A DNA stretch of 64,000 nucleotides from Martelella endophytica (GCF_000960975.1 NZ_CP010803.1:3396273-3460272); one strand, 5' to 3'. Positions 25,877 to 35,436 are shown, counted from the first letter of the stretch. Program-made: numbers and translations. The notes: a model not told the origin generated them from the sequence alone.

Positions 25877-26946
25877 GCATGGCGACACCGCTTGGCGGCC
25901 CCTTCACCCATTCCGGCGCCAGCATTTCGCGCACCATGACGCTGGTGATGGCCGCGCTTTTGCCCGCGACGATTTTCGGTCTGTATCAGTTCGGCTGGCC
26001 CGCGATTTTCCTGTTTCTGGTAACCGTCGTTTCGGCAGTACTTGCGGAATTTCTCGCGCTCAGAATGGCGGGAAAGCCGGTCATGCCGTTTATCAGCGAT
26101 GGCTCGGCGATGCTGACGGGCTGGCTGATCGCCATGTCGCTGCCACCATGGGCGCCGTGGTGGGTTGGCGTGCTCGGCTCTTTCATCGCCATTCTCCTGG
26201 CAAAGCATCCCTTCGACGGCATCGGTCAGAACCTGTTCAACCCGGCCATGGTGGCGCGCACCGTGCTGCTGATCTCGTTTCCCGTCGAGATGACCCGCTT
26301 TGTCGCACCCATGCCACTCGGCTCTGCGGATGCGCCCGGCTTCATCAGCGCGCTGGAGATCACGTTCGGGCTCGGCTCGCATTTCGATGCCATGTCCAGC
26401 GCCTCGTTCCTGGGCTCGGTGAAAACCCAGCTCGGGCAGGCTGAACGCCTGCCGGATATCCTGGCAAGCGGGTATCATCCCTTCGCGCTGGCCTTTGGAA
26501 CGGTGTCCGGGTCCACCGGGGAAACGTCTGCCCTGTTCCTGCTGGCCGGCGGCCTCTTCCTGCTCGCCACTCGGATCATCTCCTGGCATATCCCGATCGC
26601 GATGATCATCACGATGGTCGCGCTTTCCGGCATCTTCCACTTCATCGATCCCAACCATTTCCTCGGGCCGGTGATGGAGCTTTCCTCCGGCACCTTCATC
26701 TTCGCGACCTTCTTCATCGCGACCGATTACGTCACCGCGCCGTCGACCCCGTTGGGCAAGCTGATCTTTGGGGCAGGGGTGGCCGCACTCACCTTCCTGA
26801 TCCGCACATTCGCCGCCTATCCGGAAGGGGTGGCCTTCTCCATCCTGCTGATGAATGCCACCGTGCCGATCATTGACCACACCATCCGCCCCCGCATCTA
26901 TGGCCGCACCCGCAAGGGCGTGCCGATCCAGCACAAGCCGAAGTGA
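25873..26946 (+). CDS. rnfD: Rnf complex membrane subunit RnfD
   Basis: A 357-residue multi-spanning subunit with covalently bound FMN in characterised homologues. Conserved segments include LFNPAMVARTVLLISFP and FFIATDYVTAPST. The expected flavin acceptor region reads DAMSSAS (172-178), where relatives have Thr in the last position (DxxS/T-x-A-T), so the acceptor would be Ser178. It is coupled to rnfC by ATGA. ApbE, which attaches the flavin, is encoded at 840-1949. Confidence 0.94.
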   Translation: MSMATPLGGPFTHSGASISRTMTLVMAALLPATIFGLYQFGWPAIFLFLVTVVSAVLAEFLALRMAGKPVMPFISDGSAMLTGWLIAMSLPPWAPWWVGVLGSFIAILLAKHPFDGIGQNLFNPAMVARTVLLISFPVEMTRFVAPMPLGSADAPGFISALEITFGLGSHFDAMSSASFLGSVKTQLGQAERLPDILASGYHPFALAFGTVSGSTGETSALFLLAGGLFLLATRIISWHIPIAMIITMVALSGIFHFIDPNHFLGPVMELSSGTFIFATFFIATDYVTAPSTPLGKLIFGAGVAALTFLIRTFAAYPEGVAFSILLMNATVPIIDHTIRPRIYGRTRKGVPIQHKPK

Positions 26947-26953
26947 GGTCGCA

Positions 26954-27661
26954 ATGTCAAAGACAGAGAGCACCAGCCGGCGCCTGCTGAAAAATCCCTT
27001 CAAAAGAGAGAGCGAAGCCTCGCAGCGGGCCGAACGTCAACCGCGCAAGGCGCGCTCGCCCTGGTACCTCGCGGGGCTTCTGGGCGCCTTTTCGGTTGTC
27101 GGAGCGGCGCTGCTCGGAAGCGGGTTCGCGGCCACCGAAGAGGCGGTGCAAAACCGCCAGCGCGAGGATCTTTTGTCCTCGCTTTCGCTCGTCATTCCGC
27201 CAGCCATGCACGACAACGACATCGTTGCCGACAGCTTTGTGCTGGCGCTCGGCGATGGCCGGACCCTGACGGTCTATCCGGCGCGCGAGAAGGCGGTCAT
27301 TCAGGCGGTGGCCTATGAGGTGACGGGGCAAGGCTATGGCGGGGCCATCCGTATTCTGATGGGGATCGGCGCGGACGGCACCATTCTCGGCGTTCGGGTG
27401 CTGCAGCATGCCGAAACGCCCGGCCTTGGCGACAGGGTGGAGGCCGCCAAGAGCGACTGGATCGAGGCCTTTTCCGGAACCTCGCTCACCAATGTTTCGG
27501 CAAGTGGCTGGGCGGTAAGGAAGGACGGTGGCCGCTTCGACCAGTTTTCCGGCGCGACCATCACGCCGCGCGCCGTCGTCAAGGCGGTGCACGAGGGGCT
27601 CGAGTTCTTTCAGATCCACCGCGATGCGCTGACCGCAATGCCAATGGAGAACCAGTCATGA
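26954..27661 (+). CDS. rnfG: Rnf complex flavoprotein subunit RnfG
   Basis: A 235-residue protein with a basic N-terminal tail, one membrane helix (about 38-60) and a periplasmic FMN-binding domain. The acceptor motif SGATIT (199-204) predicts FMN on T202 through ApbE. HAETPGLGD is the usual RnfG/NqrC segment. The ATG at 26954 follows the rnfD stop by 7 bases. The N-terminal extension (about 35 residues) is longer than in E. coli RsxG. The stop overlaps rnfE (ATGA). Confidence 0.94.
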   Translation: MSKTESTSRRLLKNPFKRESEASQRAERQPRKARSPWYLAGLLGAFSVVGAALLGSGFAATEEAVQNRQREDLLSSLSLVIPPAMHDNDIVADSFVLALGDGRTLTVYPAREKAVIQAVAYEVTGQGYGGAIRILMGIGADGTILGVRVLQHAETPGLGDRVEAAKSDWIEAFSGTSLTNVSASGWAVRKDGGRFDQFSGATITPRAVVKAVHEGLEFFQIHRDALTAMPMENQS

Positions 27662-28353
27662 CAACGCCCTATCGTCGCATCATCGCCGACGGCCTCTGGT
27701 CCAACAATGTCATCTTCTCGCAGATGCTGGCACTTTGTCCGCTGATGGCGGTGACGGGGACGGCGACCAACGGACTTGGCATGGGGCTCGCAACAACGGC
27801 GGTATTGATCGCGACCGGCAGCTCGGTGGCGGCACTGCGGAGGATCATCGAGCCGGAGATCCGCATTCCCGCCTTTGTGCTGATCATCGCCGTTATCGTT
27901 ACGCTCGTCGAGATGGCGATGAACGCCTGGCTTCATGATCTCTACAAGGTGCTCGGCCTGTTCATTCCGCTGATCGTGACCAATTGCGCCATTTTCGGGC
28001 GGGCGGAGGCGTTTGCCTCCCGCGAAGGGGTGCTGGCATCTGCCGTAGACGGAATGATGATGGGCCTCGGCTTCACGCTGGCGCTTGTCGTGGTTGGCGC
28101 CGTTCGCGAAATCCTCGGCTCCGGCACGATCTTTGCCAATGCCTCGCTCCTGCTTGGCGCGCGTTTCGGCTTTCTGCAGACGACCGTCATTCCGGACTAC
28201 AAGGGCTTCCTGCTGCTGGTGCTGCCGCCCGGCGGCTTCTTCGTGCTCGGTCTGCTGCTGGCGGCAAAGCGCGCGGTCGAGCGGCGGCGCGGGCAGGCGC
28301 GCGTGACTGGCGCCGAAGCGCCACAGGCCGAAATCCAGCAGATAACGCTTTGA
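27658..28353 (+). CDS. rnfE: Rnf complex membrane subunit RnfE
   Basis: A 231-residue membrane protein related to RnfA. LWSNNVIFSQMLALCPLMAVT near the N-terminus and TNCAIFGRAEAFAS carry the Cys residues that share the intramembrane cluster with RnfA. It is coupled to rnfG by an ATGA overlap. Confidence 0.95.
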   Translation: MTTPYRRIIADGLWSNNVIFSQMLALCPLMAVTGTATNGLGMGLATTAVLIATGSSVAALRRIIEPEIRIPAFVLIIAVIVTLVEMAMNAWLHDLYKVLGLFIPLIVTNCAIFGRAEAFASREGVLASAVDGMMMGLGFTLALVVVGAVREILGSGTIFANASLLLGARFGFLQTTVIPDYKGFLLLVLPPGGFFVLGLLLAAKRAVERRRGQARVTGAEAPQAEIQQITL

Positions 28354-28387
28354 TCGAAGGCCCGCAGGCAAAGGGAGCGCAACGGTG

Positions 28388-28663
28388 ATGAATATCGGAA
28401 TTGCCTATGTCACGCCGCGCCACAAGGTCTGGCTGAAGATGGATATGCCGGACGTCTGCACCGTGCGCGAGGCGATCGAGCGGTCGGGCGTTCTGGAACA
28501 GTTTCCCGAGATCGTTCTTGAAAACCAGAAGGTCGGTGTCTTCGGTCGGGTCGTCAGGCTCGATGCGACACTTGAAGATGGCGACCGCGTGGAGATCTAC
28601 CGCCCGATCACGGCGGACCCCGAACAGGTCGAACGGCGTGATCAGAAGAGTGACGATGATTGA
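28388..28663 (+). CDS. rnfH: RnfH family protein
   Basis: A 91-residue ubiquitin-fold protein of the RnfH family, starting MNIGIAYVTPRHKVWLKMD. It is encoded last in rnf operons of diazotrophs. The role is not established; a chaperone-like function has been suggested for the family. The ATG at 28388 is chosen over GTG at 28385. It is the last gene of the nif-rnf block. Confidence 0.9.
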   Translation: MNIGIAYVTPRHKVWLKMDMPDVCTVREAIERSGVLEQFPEIVLENQKVGVFGRVVRLDATLEDGDRVEIYRPITADPEQVERRDQKSDDD

Positions 28664-28677
28664 GATTGGCTGCCCTG

Positions 28678-29448
28678 CTACTGGCGCTCGGGCTGCAGCC
28701 GGTGGAACAGGCGCTCGACCCGGGCGACGAGGGCGAAAAAGGCGATACCGGACAAGGACGCCACAATCACGGCGGCAAAGAGCCTGTCCGCCTGGTAGTT
28801 GAAGCTCGACTGGATGATGACGGCTCCCAAGCCGGCGTTGGAGCCGATCCATTCGCCGACGATCGCTCCGATCACCGAAGTGGTGGCAGCGATGCGCAGC
28901 GACGCGAACAGCATCGGTGCGGAGCGCGGCGCGCGCAGACGCCAGAAGGTCTCCCATCCGCTTGCCGAGAGCACGTGCATCAGTTCCAGCTCGTTCGGCG
29001 TGGCCAGATTGAGGCCGCGCGCGGTATTCACGAGCGTCGGAAAGAAGCAGAGAAGGGCGGCGATGATGACCTTCGGCAGTATGCCGAGGCCGAAGATGAG
29101 GATGATGATCGGTGCGAGCGCCAGCACCGGGATCGTGTTGAAGAGCAGCACAATCGGAAAATAGGCAGCCCTCAGGCGCGGATTGTAGGCAAAGGTCACG
29201 GCCATGACGATGGCCATCGCGTTGCCAAGCAGGAAGCCAAGCGCCGCTTCGCACAAGGTCGGCAGTGCGTTCTGAAACAGGAAATTCCGTTCGGTCGCGA
29301 GCGTCTGCATCACGGCAAGCGGCGTCGGAACGATGTAGGCGGGAACGCCAAGCGCCGGCACCAGCCATTGCCAGGCTGCGATCAGTGTCAGCGCCCCGAT
29401 GACGGGAAGCGCGATGGTTTCTGTGGTCGTAAGATGGCCGCGTCTCAT
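28678..29448 (-). CDS. ABC transporter permease, SsuC/TauC type
   Basis: A 256-residue inner-membrane permease with about six hydrophobic segments and the family segment SASGWETFWRLRAPRSAPMLF, the EAA-like loop. It is the last gene of a leftward set (binding protein, ATPase, permease) and is coupled to the ATPase by ATGA. Members carry nitrate, sulfonates, taurine or thiamine precursors; the substrate is not readable here. It converges with rnfH 14 bases away. Confidence 0.9.
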   Translation of the reverse strand: MRRGHLTTTETIALPVIGALTLIAAWQWLVPALGVPAYIVPTPLAVMQTLATERNFLFQNALPTLCEAALGFLLGNAMAIVMAVTFAYNPRLRAAYFPIVLLFNTIPVLALAPIIILIFGLGILPKVIIAALLCFFPTLVNTARGLNLATPNELELMHVLSASGWETFWRLRAPRSAPMLFASLRIAATTSVIGAIVGEWIGSNAGLGAVIIQSSFNYQADRLFAAVIVASLSGIAFFALVARVERLFHRLQPERQ

Positions 29449-30263
29449 GCCTCACCGCTTCCTTCTTGCAACAATCGACGCAGTTGGGCTGCGGTTTCCT
29501 GAACGGCGGCGCTTTCGCGCCGACAGCCGCCATTTTCATCCTTGAGCGGGGCAAGATCGATCAAGGCCTGAACGCGCCCTGGATTGGCAGCCAGAACAAG
29601 CACGCGCCCGCCGAGATAGATCGCCTCGATAATGCTGTGGGTGACGAACAGGATGGTTGTGCCGGTCCTGCGCCAGATGGAAAGCAGTTCGTCGTTGAGG
29701 CGGTCGCGCGTGATCTCGTCAAGTGCGCCGAACGGTTCATCCATGAGCAATACCTCCGGCTCGCATTGAAGCGCGCGGGCGATCGAGACGCGCTGCCGCT
29801 GGCCGCCGGAAAGCTCGTGCGGATAGCGGTCGGCAAATCCCGAAAGGCCGACCAGTTCAAGCCAGTGCTCGGGTCTCGCCTCGACCGGTCGTGAAACGCT
29901 TCTCCGGCCGACCTGCAGCGGCAGGGCTACGTTTTCCTGGACGGTACGCCATGGCAGCAAGGTTGCTTCCTGAAACACGAAGCCCACTTCACGGCTTTTG
30001 CGGGCCTCTGTCGGCGTCCGGTCTAAGACGGACAGGCTACCGCCCGTGGCCGGCAGCAGGTCCGCCACCGCCCTGAGGAGGGTGGACTTGCCGCAGCCGG
30101 AAGGGCCGAGAATGGTCAGAAACTCACCTTTGCCAATCGTCAGATCAAGATCGTTGAGGACGCGGATCGGCCCGTTCTCTCCTTCATAACCGAGGGACAG
30201 GCCCGCCGCTTCAATTGCTACTGCTCCAGGCAACGGCCCCTCACGCGATCTTCGGGCGATCAT
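29445..30263 (-). CDS. ABC transporter ATPase, SsuB/TauB type
   Basis: A 272-residue ATPase: Walker A GPSGCGKST, signature LSGGQRQR, Walker B VLLMDEPFGALDE. The proposed ATG overlaps the end of the binding-protein gene by 23 bases; a shorter TTG start is possible since the conserved part begins at about residue 17. It powers the SsuC/TauC-type permease encoded next. Confidence 0.92.
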   Translation of the reverse strand: MIARRSREGPLPGAVAIEAAGLSLGYEGENGPIRVLNDLDLTIGKGEFLTILGPSGCGKSTLLRAVADLLPATGGSLSVLDRTPTEARKSREVGFVFQEATLLPWRTVQENVALPLQVGRRSVSRPVEARPEHWLELVGLSGFADRYPHELSGGQRQRVSIARALQCEPEVLLMDEPFGALDEITRDRLNDELLSIWRRTGTTILFVTHSIIEAIYLGGRVLVLAANPGRVQALIDLAPLKDENGGCRRESAAVQETAAQLRRLLQEGSGEA

Positions 30264-31284
30264 CCGCCGTCATGTCCAGTATCGTCTCAGAATAGCAGTC
30301 CTCCAGCTTCGGCGCACCGGATTTGAACTGGCCGATCGTGTTGTAAATGGAAATCTGCTCGGCGATGGCGGCAGAGTCAAACGTACCCCAGCCGTTTTTG
30401 CCGGTTGCTTCGTCGAAGCTCAGCGACAGGACACGGGGAATGGTCTTGAGCTCAAGATCGAGGTCGAGCTGAGGGTAGGCCTCGACCGCCACCCGGACGG
30501 CCTCCTCGGGGTTGGCGTGCGTCCAGCCCCATCCCTTTGCGATGGCCCGCAAAGCCGCCGCAAGCATTTCGGCATTATCCTGCAGGGCGTCGTCGGTGGC
30601 GAAATAGACATTGGCGTAGGAAGGCAGGCCCGTATCCTTCATCATAAGGTCAATGCGATCGGGGCCGATGACGGAGAGTGCCTGGGTGTTGGTGATCCAT
30701 CCGGTAACGGCATCGACCTGGCCCGTGGTGAGCGGCGTCATGTCGAAACCGATGTTGGTAATGGTCAGGCTGGACGGATCGATCTTGTTCTTGAGCAGAA
30801 TGGCATCGAGCACAAAGCGCGCCGTTGGCTGGATGCCGATGCGTTTGCCGACCATGTCCTGAACGCTGCGGATCGGCGCCTTCGGCAGCGAGTAGAAGGC
30901 GAACGGTGCCATGCGGAACCCGCAGGCGAAGATCTTCACCGGCACGCCGGAAGCGCGGGCAAGAAGCAGCTGGGCGGAATCCGAGAACTGGCCGAACTGC
31001 GCCTGTCCGGTCACGACCGGCGGCACGGTCGCCGAATTCGGCCCGCCGGGCGAGAATTCGACCTCCAGACCTTCTTCCTCGAAGAAACCTTTCCTGGCCG
31101 CGACGATGTCGCCGATCTGGCCGTTGCTCATCAGCCAGTCATACTTGATGACGACCTTTGCGGCCGCGCTGGAATTGCGCGGGGTGAAAAGGCTGAAGCC
31201 CGCCGCCGTGGCGGCCAGTGTGAAGGCGCCGGCCTTCAGGACCGCCCGCCTTCCGGGCATTGTCGCATTCTTATTTTCTGTCAT
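30241..31284 (-). CDS. ABC transporter substrate-binding protein, NMT1/SsuA type
   Basis: A 347-residue periplasmic protein with a twin-arginine signal (GRRAVLKAGAFTLAATAAGF). The mature part reads KYDWLMSNGQIGDIVAARKGFF, a typical NMT1/THI5-like fold opening. Relatives bind sulfonates, nitrate-like ions or pyrimidine precursors. The neighbouring VOC and AraC genes do not settle the substrate. It is likely first in the transporter set or second after the VOC gene. Confidence 0.88.
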   Translation of the reverse strand: MTENKNATMPGRRAVLKAGAFTLAATAAGFSLFTPRNSSAAAKVVIKYDWLMSNGQIGDIVAARKGFFEEEGLEVEFSPGGPNSATVPPVVTGQAQFGQFSDSAQLLLARASGVPVKIFACGFRMAPFAFYSLPKAPIRSVQDMVGKRIGIQPTARFVLDAILLKNKIDPSSLTITNIGFDMTPLTTGQVDAVTGWITNTQALSVIGPDRIDLMMKDTGLPSYANVYFATDDALQDNAEMLAAALRAIAKGWGWTHANPEEAVRVAVEAYPQLDLDLELKTIPRVLSLSFDEATGKNGWGTFDSAAIAEQISIYNTIGQFKSGAPKLEDCYSETILDMTADDRPKIA

Positions 31285-31328
31285 TGCGTTCCCCTATTTG
31301 TTTTTGAACGTATGCAGCAGATTGGTGG

Positions 31329-31760
31329 TCAGTCGATGTCGCCGACAGGGCCGCCATCGGCCCAGGCGTAGAGTTCCCAGAGATTGTCGTCCGGATCGGC
31401 GAAATAGCAGCAGCGGGCATTCCAGCCATAGTCCTGCGGCGGTCCCTGAAAGGCGACGCCGGCGGCCTTCAGCTCTTCATAGGCATGATCCACCGCCGCG
31501 GGCGAGGAAAGCTCGATGGCGGCGCAGGCCTTGTGGACGCCTGCAGGGGCTTTGCGGCCTGAAACGCCGGTATTCTCGGAGATATGCGCGATCTCCCACA
31601 GCGCCAGCGTCACGCCCGCGCCGCTGAAATCGGCGAAGCCCGGCGCCCGGCGCCGCGGCTTGAAACCCATGCATCCGACGTAGAAGGACGAGGCCTTTTC
31701 AATGTCTTCGACCAGAAAACAGATGTCGGTTATGGCGTGGCGCTGGGCAAATGCTGTCAT
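31329..31760 (-). CDS. VOC (glyoxalase/bleomycin resistance) family protein
   Basis: A 143-residue single-module VOC protein. It opens with HAITDICFLVEDIEKASSFYVGCMGF and ends with YFADPDDNLWELYAW, the typical beta-alpha-beta fold with a His and Glu metal pair (H8, E137 region). The reaction is unknown. It lies 44 bases upstream of the binding-protein gene on the same strand, so it may belong to that operon. Confidence 0.85.
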   Translation of the reverse strand: MTAFAQRHAITDICFLVEDIEKASSFYVGCMGFKPRRRAPGFADFSGAGVTLALWEIAHISENTGVSGRKAPAGVHKACAAIELSSPAAVDHAYEELKAAGVAFQGPPQDYGWNARCCYFADPDDNLWELYAWADGGPVGDID

Positions 31761-31869
31761 GATGCGATCTCCTGATGCAGGGAGATTCGCACATCACTGA
31801 ACCGCAGGCTTTCAGATTCCTGCTCGGCTCTTTCGCAAAACTGCTGTCCTGCACATTCTCAGTCTGCCG

Positions 31870-32727
31870 TCATGCCTGAAACGAGCGTCTGTATTCGCGC
31901 GGCGTGGTGCCGGTCAGGCGGCGGAAGACGCTCGAAAAGTGCGCCTGGCTCGAAAAGCCCGTGTTATAGGCAATATCGGCCATTGGCCTGCGGCGATCGG
32001 CCAGCTGGAGCTTGGCCCGTTCGACACGACGCATCACCACGAAGCTGTGCGGCGCGTGGCCGGTGGTTTTCTTGAATTCGCGGCTGAAATGGAACGGGCT
32101 CATATGGGCGACGCCAGCCAGTTCCTCGATGCTGAGATCGGATTTCCCGAGCATGCTTTCGATATAGTCGATAACCCGTCGGAGACTGTCCGATGTCAAT
32201 GCGCTGCCCGCCGCTGCCGGTTTTGCGCCCAGAAGGCTGACGACGCAGCAGGCAAGGGAAATCCCCAGATGCTCCAGAAGCAGAGGATCGCTCCCGTCGG
32301 CCTCCACGGCGAGCGCCATCGCCTGGGCAACCTGCAGGGTGGTGGGGTCGGTGATCGCGCTCAGCTCGTCGCGCCGGTAGTCGGGACTGAAGCGGTCGCC
32401 GCCGACGCTTTGATAAAGGGCAGGGGGCTGGAAGATCGAAATGTAGTCAGCAGCGTCACCGTCAACCTCGAGCGCCATGCCCGCCGGCTGGAACCCCAGC
32501 GTGAAGGCCGGCCGTTCAACCCTTCGGAACGCGCCGTCGCCCAGTCGGTAGGCATATTGGTCGTGCGGTGTGCGATTGATCGAGATGCGATGCAACGCCC
32601 CCTTCGAAACCATCTGGCCGGCATCGCTGTGATAGCTCTCGACGATCATATCGTGGCGGACGAACGACCGGTAGCGGGCGAGGAAAGGGCGGCTTATCGA
32701 GAAAATCTGCGGATCGATGTCTGACAT
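31870..32727 (-). CDS. AraC-family transcriptional regulator
   Basis: A 285-residue regulator with an N-terminal cupin-like sensing part and a C-terminal double HTH (about 185-285) including IEELAGVAHMSPFHFSREFKK and DIAYNTGFSSQAHFSSVFRRLTG-like segments. The ATG at 32727 follows AGGAGAAC. The frame extends upstream without conserved sequence. It may control the neighbouring transporter/VOC genes on the same strand. Confidence 0.87.
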   Translation of the reverse strand: MSDIDPQIFSISRPFLARYRSFVRHDMIVESYHSDAGQMVSKGALHRISINRTPHDQYAYRLGDGAFRRVERPAFTLGFQPAGMALEVDGDAADYISIFQPPALYQSVGGDRFSPDYRRDELSAITDPTTLQVAQAMALAVEADGSDPLLLEHLGISLACCVVSLLGAKPAAAGSALTSDSLRRVIDYIESMLGKSDLSIEELAGVAHMSPFHFSREFKKTTGHAPHSFVVMRRVERAKLQLADRRRPMADIAYNTGFSSQAHFSSVFRRLTGTTPREYRRSFQA

Positions 32728-32939
32728 GGCGGTTCTCCTGCGGAAAACAGAAGCAATTTTCACGCCAAACCATTGTCGCCAATACCGATCTTTCCGGGAG
32801 TCCTTCCGCAGGCTCGCCACATCGCACAGCGGTGTGACGAGCCAGGTCAGCTTGCCACTGGCAGACCGATGAGCGGAACACCGCTCATCGTGGCAATGGT
32901 TTGCCCTGTCACGCAGTGACATCGACCAACGGTCGGTTT

Positions 32940-33641
32940 CTAGCGTTGCAGGTCAAAAAGGAGGGCCTGTCCCTGCGTGATCCATTCGAGCGGCGGGATT
33001 TCCTCGCCGGCGATCTGCAGTCCTGTACCGGGGCCGAGTCGTTCCCCGTCGACCATGGCGAGCCCGCTGACGATCTGCACGAAGGTCAGCCGGTCTGGAT
33101 GATGCGGGATGGCAAGCGTGTCGTCTTCATGCGGATTGGCGATGTAGACGCGCGTATCCGAAATCAGCTTCAGCATATCGTCACCGGCATTGTTGCTGGC
33201 GATCAGCGTCCAGTCGCGGGCGGTTTGCGGCGCGGGCAGCGGTTTTTGCTGATAGGTCGGATCGCCGCCGACAGTGTCGGGAATGATCCAGATCTGCAGG
33301 AAATGTGCCGTGTCTTCGTCCGAGGCGTTCATTTCCTCGTGACGAAGGCCGCTCCCGGCCGACATGAGCTGCGCGTCGCCGGCGCTGATGATCGACGTAT
33401 TGCCGAGCGTATCGCGATGGCGCAGTTTGCCGGACAGAACAATGGTCAGGATGTCCATGTTGTCATGAGCGTGTTCGGAGAAACCCGCACCCGGAATCAC
33501 CCGGTCTTCATTAATGACGCGGAGTGCGCCGAAGCCCATCCTGGTCGGGTCCTGGAAGCCGCCGAAGGAGAAGGTGTGATGGCTATCGAGCCAGCCTTGT
33601 CTTGTATGGCCGCGATGGGCGGTGTCGTGGATCAGGATCAT
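32940..33641 (-). CDS. Pirin family protein
   Basis: A 233-residue double-cupin protein of the pirin/YhhW group, some of which act as quercetin dioxygenases. Metal ligands fit H57, H59, H101 and E103 (SEHAHDNMD, GLRHEEMN). It lies in a leftward set with an MhqD-like hydrolase and an MhqO-like dioxygenase, a combination seen in responses to quinones and aromatic stress. The activity itself is inferred from the family. Confidence 0.9.
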   Translation of the reverse strand: MILIHDTAHRGHTRQGWLDSHHTFSFGGFQDPTRMGFGALRVINEDRVIPGAGFSEHAHDNMDILTIVLSGKLRHRDTLGNTSIISAGDAQLMSAGSGLRHEEMNASDEDTAHFLQIWIIPDTVGGDPTYQQKPLPAPQTARDWTLIASNNAGDDMLKLISDTRVYIANPHEDDTLAIPHHPDRLTFVQIVSGLAMVDGERLGPGTGLQIAGEEIPPLEWITQGQALLFDLQR

Positions 33642-33716
33642 GGTATCAGTCTCCAGCCGTCTCCAGAGTCTTGATGTCAGCTGGAGACGGCCTGTTGGAA
33701 TGACAGGGCTCTGTCA

Positions 33717-34322
33717 TCAGCCATTGAGAAACCGGGTGATGGCAGAAATTTCATCGGGGCGGAGTTCGTGGCCGCCGCCATGCATTACGGACTGTACGTC
33801 GGCATTCTGTGCCTTGAGGTAGGCGATCAGCGAGGCCGAGAGTTCTGGCGGGCAGATCGGATCACGTTCGCCGCCTGTCACCAGTATCTTGCGGCCGGAA
33901 AGTCCGGCGTTGTTATCCGGCTTCCACGGGATCAGCGGATGCAGCAGTACGACGCGGTCAAAGAGTTCCGGTCGCTGGAACAGCACCGAAGCCAGGATGT
34001 TGGCGCCGTTGGAATAGCCAAGCGCATAGACATCACGACCAGGATTGGCCGCCTCCTGCGCGGCAATGAAGCGGGCCATGTTTTCCGTGCGGCGGGCAAG
34101 GTCATCCATGTCATAGACGCCTTCGCCGGTGCGTCGGAAGAAACGCAGCGCGCCATATTCGGACACATCGCCGCGCGGCGAGACGATGGCAGCGCCCGGC
34201 AGAAGCTCGTCCACCAGTGGCACGAACTGGTTCTCGTTTCCGCCCGTCCCGTGGAAGGTAAACACCAGCGGCTTTCCGCTCTCGCCTTTTCTGACATAGG
34301 CTTGATAGAGATCTTCGGTCAT
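33717..34322 (-). CDS. Alpha/beta hydrolase, MhqD-like
   Basis: A 201-residue serine hydrolase of the phospholipase/carboxylesterase family. The oxyanion region is TFHGTGGNE, the nucleophile elbow GYSNG (S104), with likely D154 and H185 completing the triad. Its placement 53 bases after an MhqO-like dioxygenase matches the mhq (methylhydroquinone resistance) pairing known in Bacillus. Confidence 0.87.
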   Translation of the reverse strand: MTEDLYQAYVRKGESGKPLVFTFHGTGGNENQFVPLVDELLPGAAIVSPRGDVSEYGALRFFRRTGEGVYDMDDLARRTENMARFIAAQEAANPGRDVYALGYSNGANILASVLFQRPELFDRVVLLHPLIPWKPDNNAGLSGRKILVTGGERDPICPPELSASLIAYLKAQNADVQSVMHGGGHELRPDEISAITRFLNG

Positions 34323-34375
34323 CGTTCTAAACCTCCGGCGGGCGGACCACCCGGTCCGCCGCCTTGAATGTCGTT

Positions 34376-35311
34376 TCAGTCTTCGATCGGTGTGAGGATT
34401 TCCTCGATCTTGGCGCGGTAGCTCTCATACTGCGGGGGCAGCTTGAGTGCTTCGCCGAGATGGGCCGTATCTTCGTCGGCATCGAAGCCGGGCTCGTTCG
34501 TGGCGATTTCGAACAGCACACCGCCCGGCGTGCGGAAGTAGATCGCCCAGAAGTAATTGCGGTCGATGACCGGCGTGACGTTGTAGCCGGTATCCATCAG
34601 CGCCTTGCGGACTTCGAGTTGAGCGGCACGGTCTTCAACGGCAAAGGCGATGTGATGGACCGAGCCGGCCCCCTGACGGGCCGCATCGACGGAGGGCAGC
34701 GTCTGGATGTCGATGAAATCGGCACCGTTACCGTCCTTGATCGCGTACCGGCTCCAGTCATCCTTGCTGTCGACCTTCTCGTAACCCATGAAGCCGAGCA
34801 GTTCGGAGGTCGCGCCGCTGTCTCTCAGGCGCAGGCTTGCGCCATGAAAACCGCGGATTGCTTCCGCCTCGGCCACACTGCCCTTCAGCCAGCCGGCGCG
34901 GTCGTCATTGTCGACCTCGACCAGTGCGAAAGCATCGTGGTCGGGACCGACGAAGTGCAGCCGCTTTTCACCGAAAACGTCGCTTTCGCTTATCTCGCCG
35001 ACGTTCAGCGCAGAAAGCCGTTCCCTCCAGAAGGGGAGCGAACCTTTCGGTACCGCGAAAAGTGTCTCGCCGACTTCACCCGTGCCAGGCCTGCCCTTGG
35101 CAATGTGGGGGAAGGGGAAATAGGTCAGCACCGAGCCGGGGGTTCCGACCTCATCACCGTAATAGAGGTGATAGACATCGGGTGCATCGAAGTTGACCGT
35201 CTTCTTGACGCGGCGTAGGCCAAGCGTCTTGGTAAAGAAGTCGCTGTTCTTCTGGGCGTCGCCCGCCATCGAGGTGATGTGATGCAGGCCTTTGATTTGC
35301 TGTAACATCAT
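34376..35311 (-). CDS. Ring-cleaving VOC dioxygenase, MhqO-like
   Basis: A 311-residue two-module VOC protein. Module one opens with GLHHITSMAGDAQKNSDFF and module two carries HHIAFAVEDRAAQ, with a late Glu (VLFEIATNEPG), giving a His-His-Glu metal site. MhqO-type enzymes are thought to open hydroquinone rings. It is first in the leftward set with the hydrolase and pirin genes and is divergent from a LysR gene. Confidence 0.88.
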   Translation of the reverse strand: MMLQQIKGLHHITSMAGDAQKNSDFFTKTLGLRRVKKTVNFDAPDVYHLYYGDEVGTPGSVLTYFPFPHIAKGRPGTGEVGETLFAVPKGSLPFWRERLSALNVGEISESDVFGEKRLHFVGPDHDAFALVEVDNDDRAGWLKGSVAEAEAIRGFHGASLRLRDSGATSELLGFMGYEKVDSKDDWSRYAIKDGNGADFIDIQTLPSVDAARQGAGSVHHIAFAVEDRAAQLEVRKALMDTGYNVTPVIDRNYFWAIYFRTPGGVLFEIATNEPGFDADEDTAHLGEALKLPPQYESYRAKIEEILTPIED

Positions 35312-35407
35312 ACTGTTCCTTCATTCCTGCGAGGCCTACGGACCTCGTTTCTGGGCAGTAAGATGATGGCGACACCGCCAAACGTGAATAGGAATAAAAT
35401 TGACGAT

Positions 35408-35430
35408 ATTATTGCAATTGTCGTAATAAT
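35408..35430. promoter_or_regulatory. Candidate LysR-type operator (quinone set)
   Basis: ATTATT and AATAAT are inverted arms with an 11-base spacer, in the 125-base gap between the divergent MhqO-like and LysR genes and 6 bases before the LysR start. Confidence 0.45.
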
Positions 35431-35436
35431 GATCCG

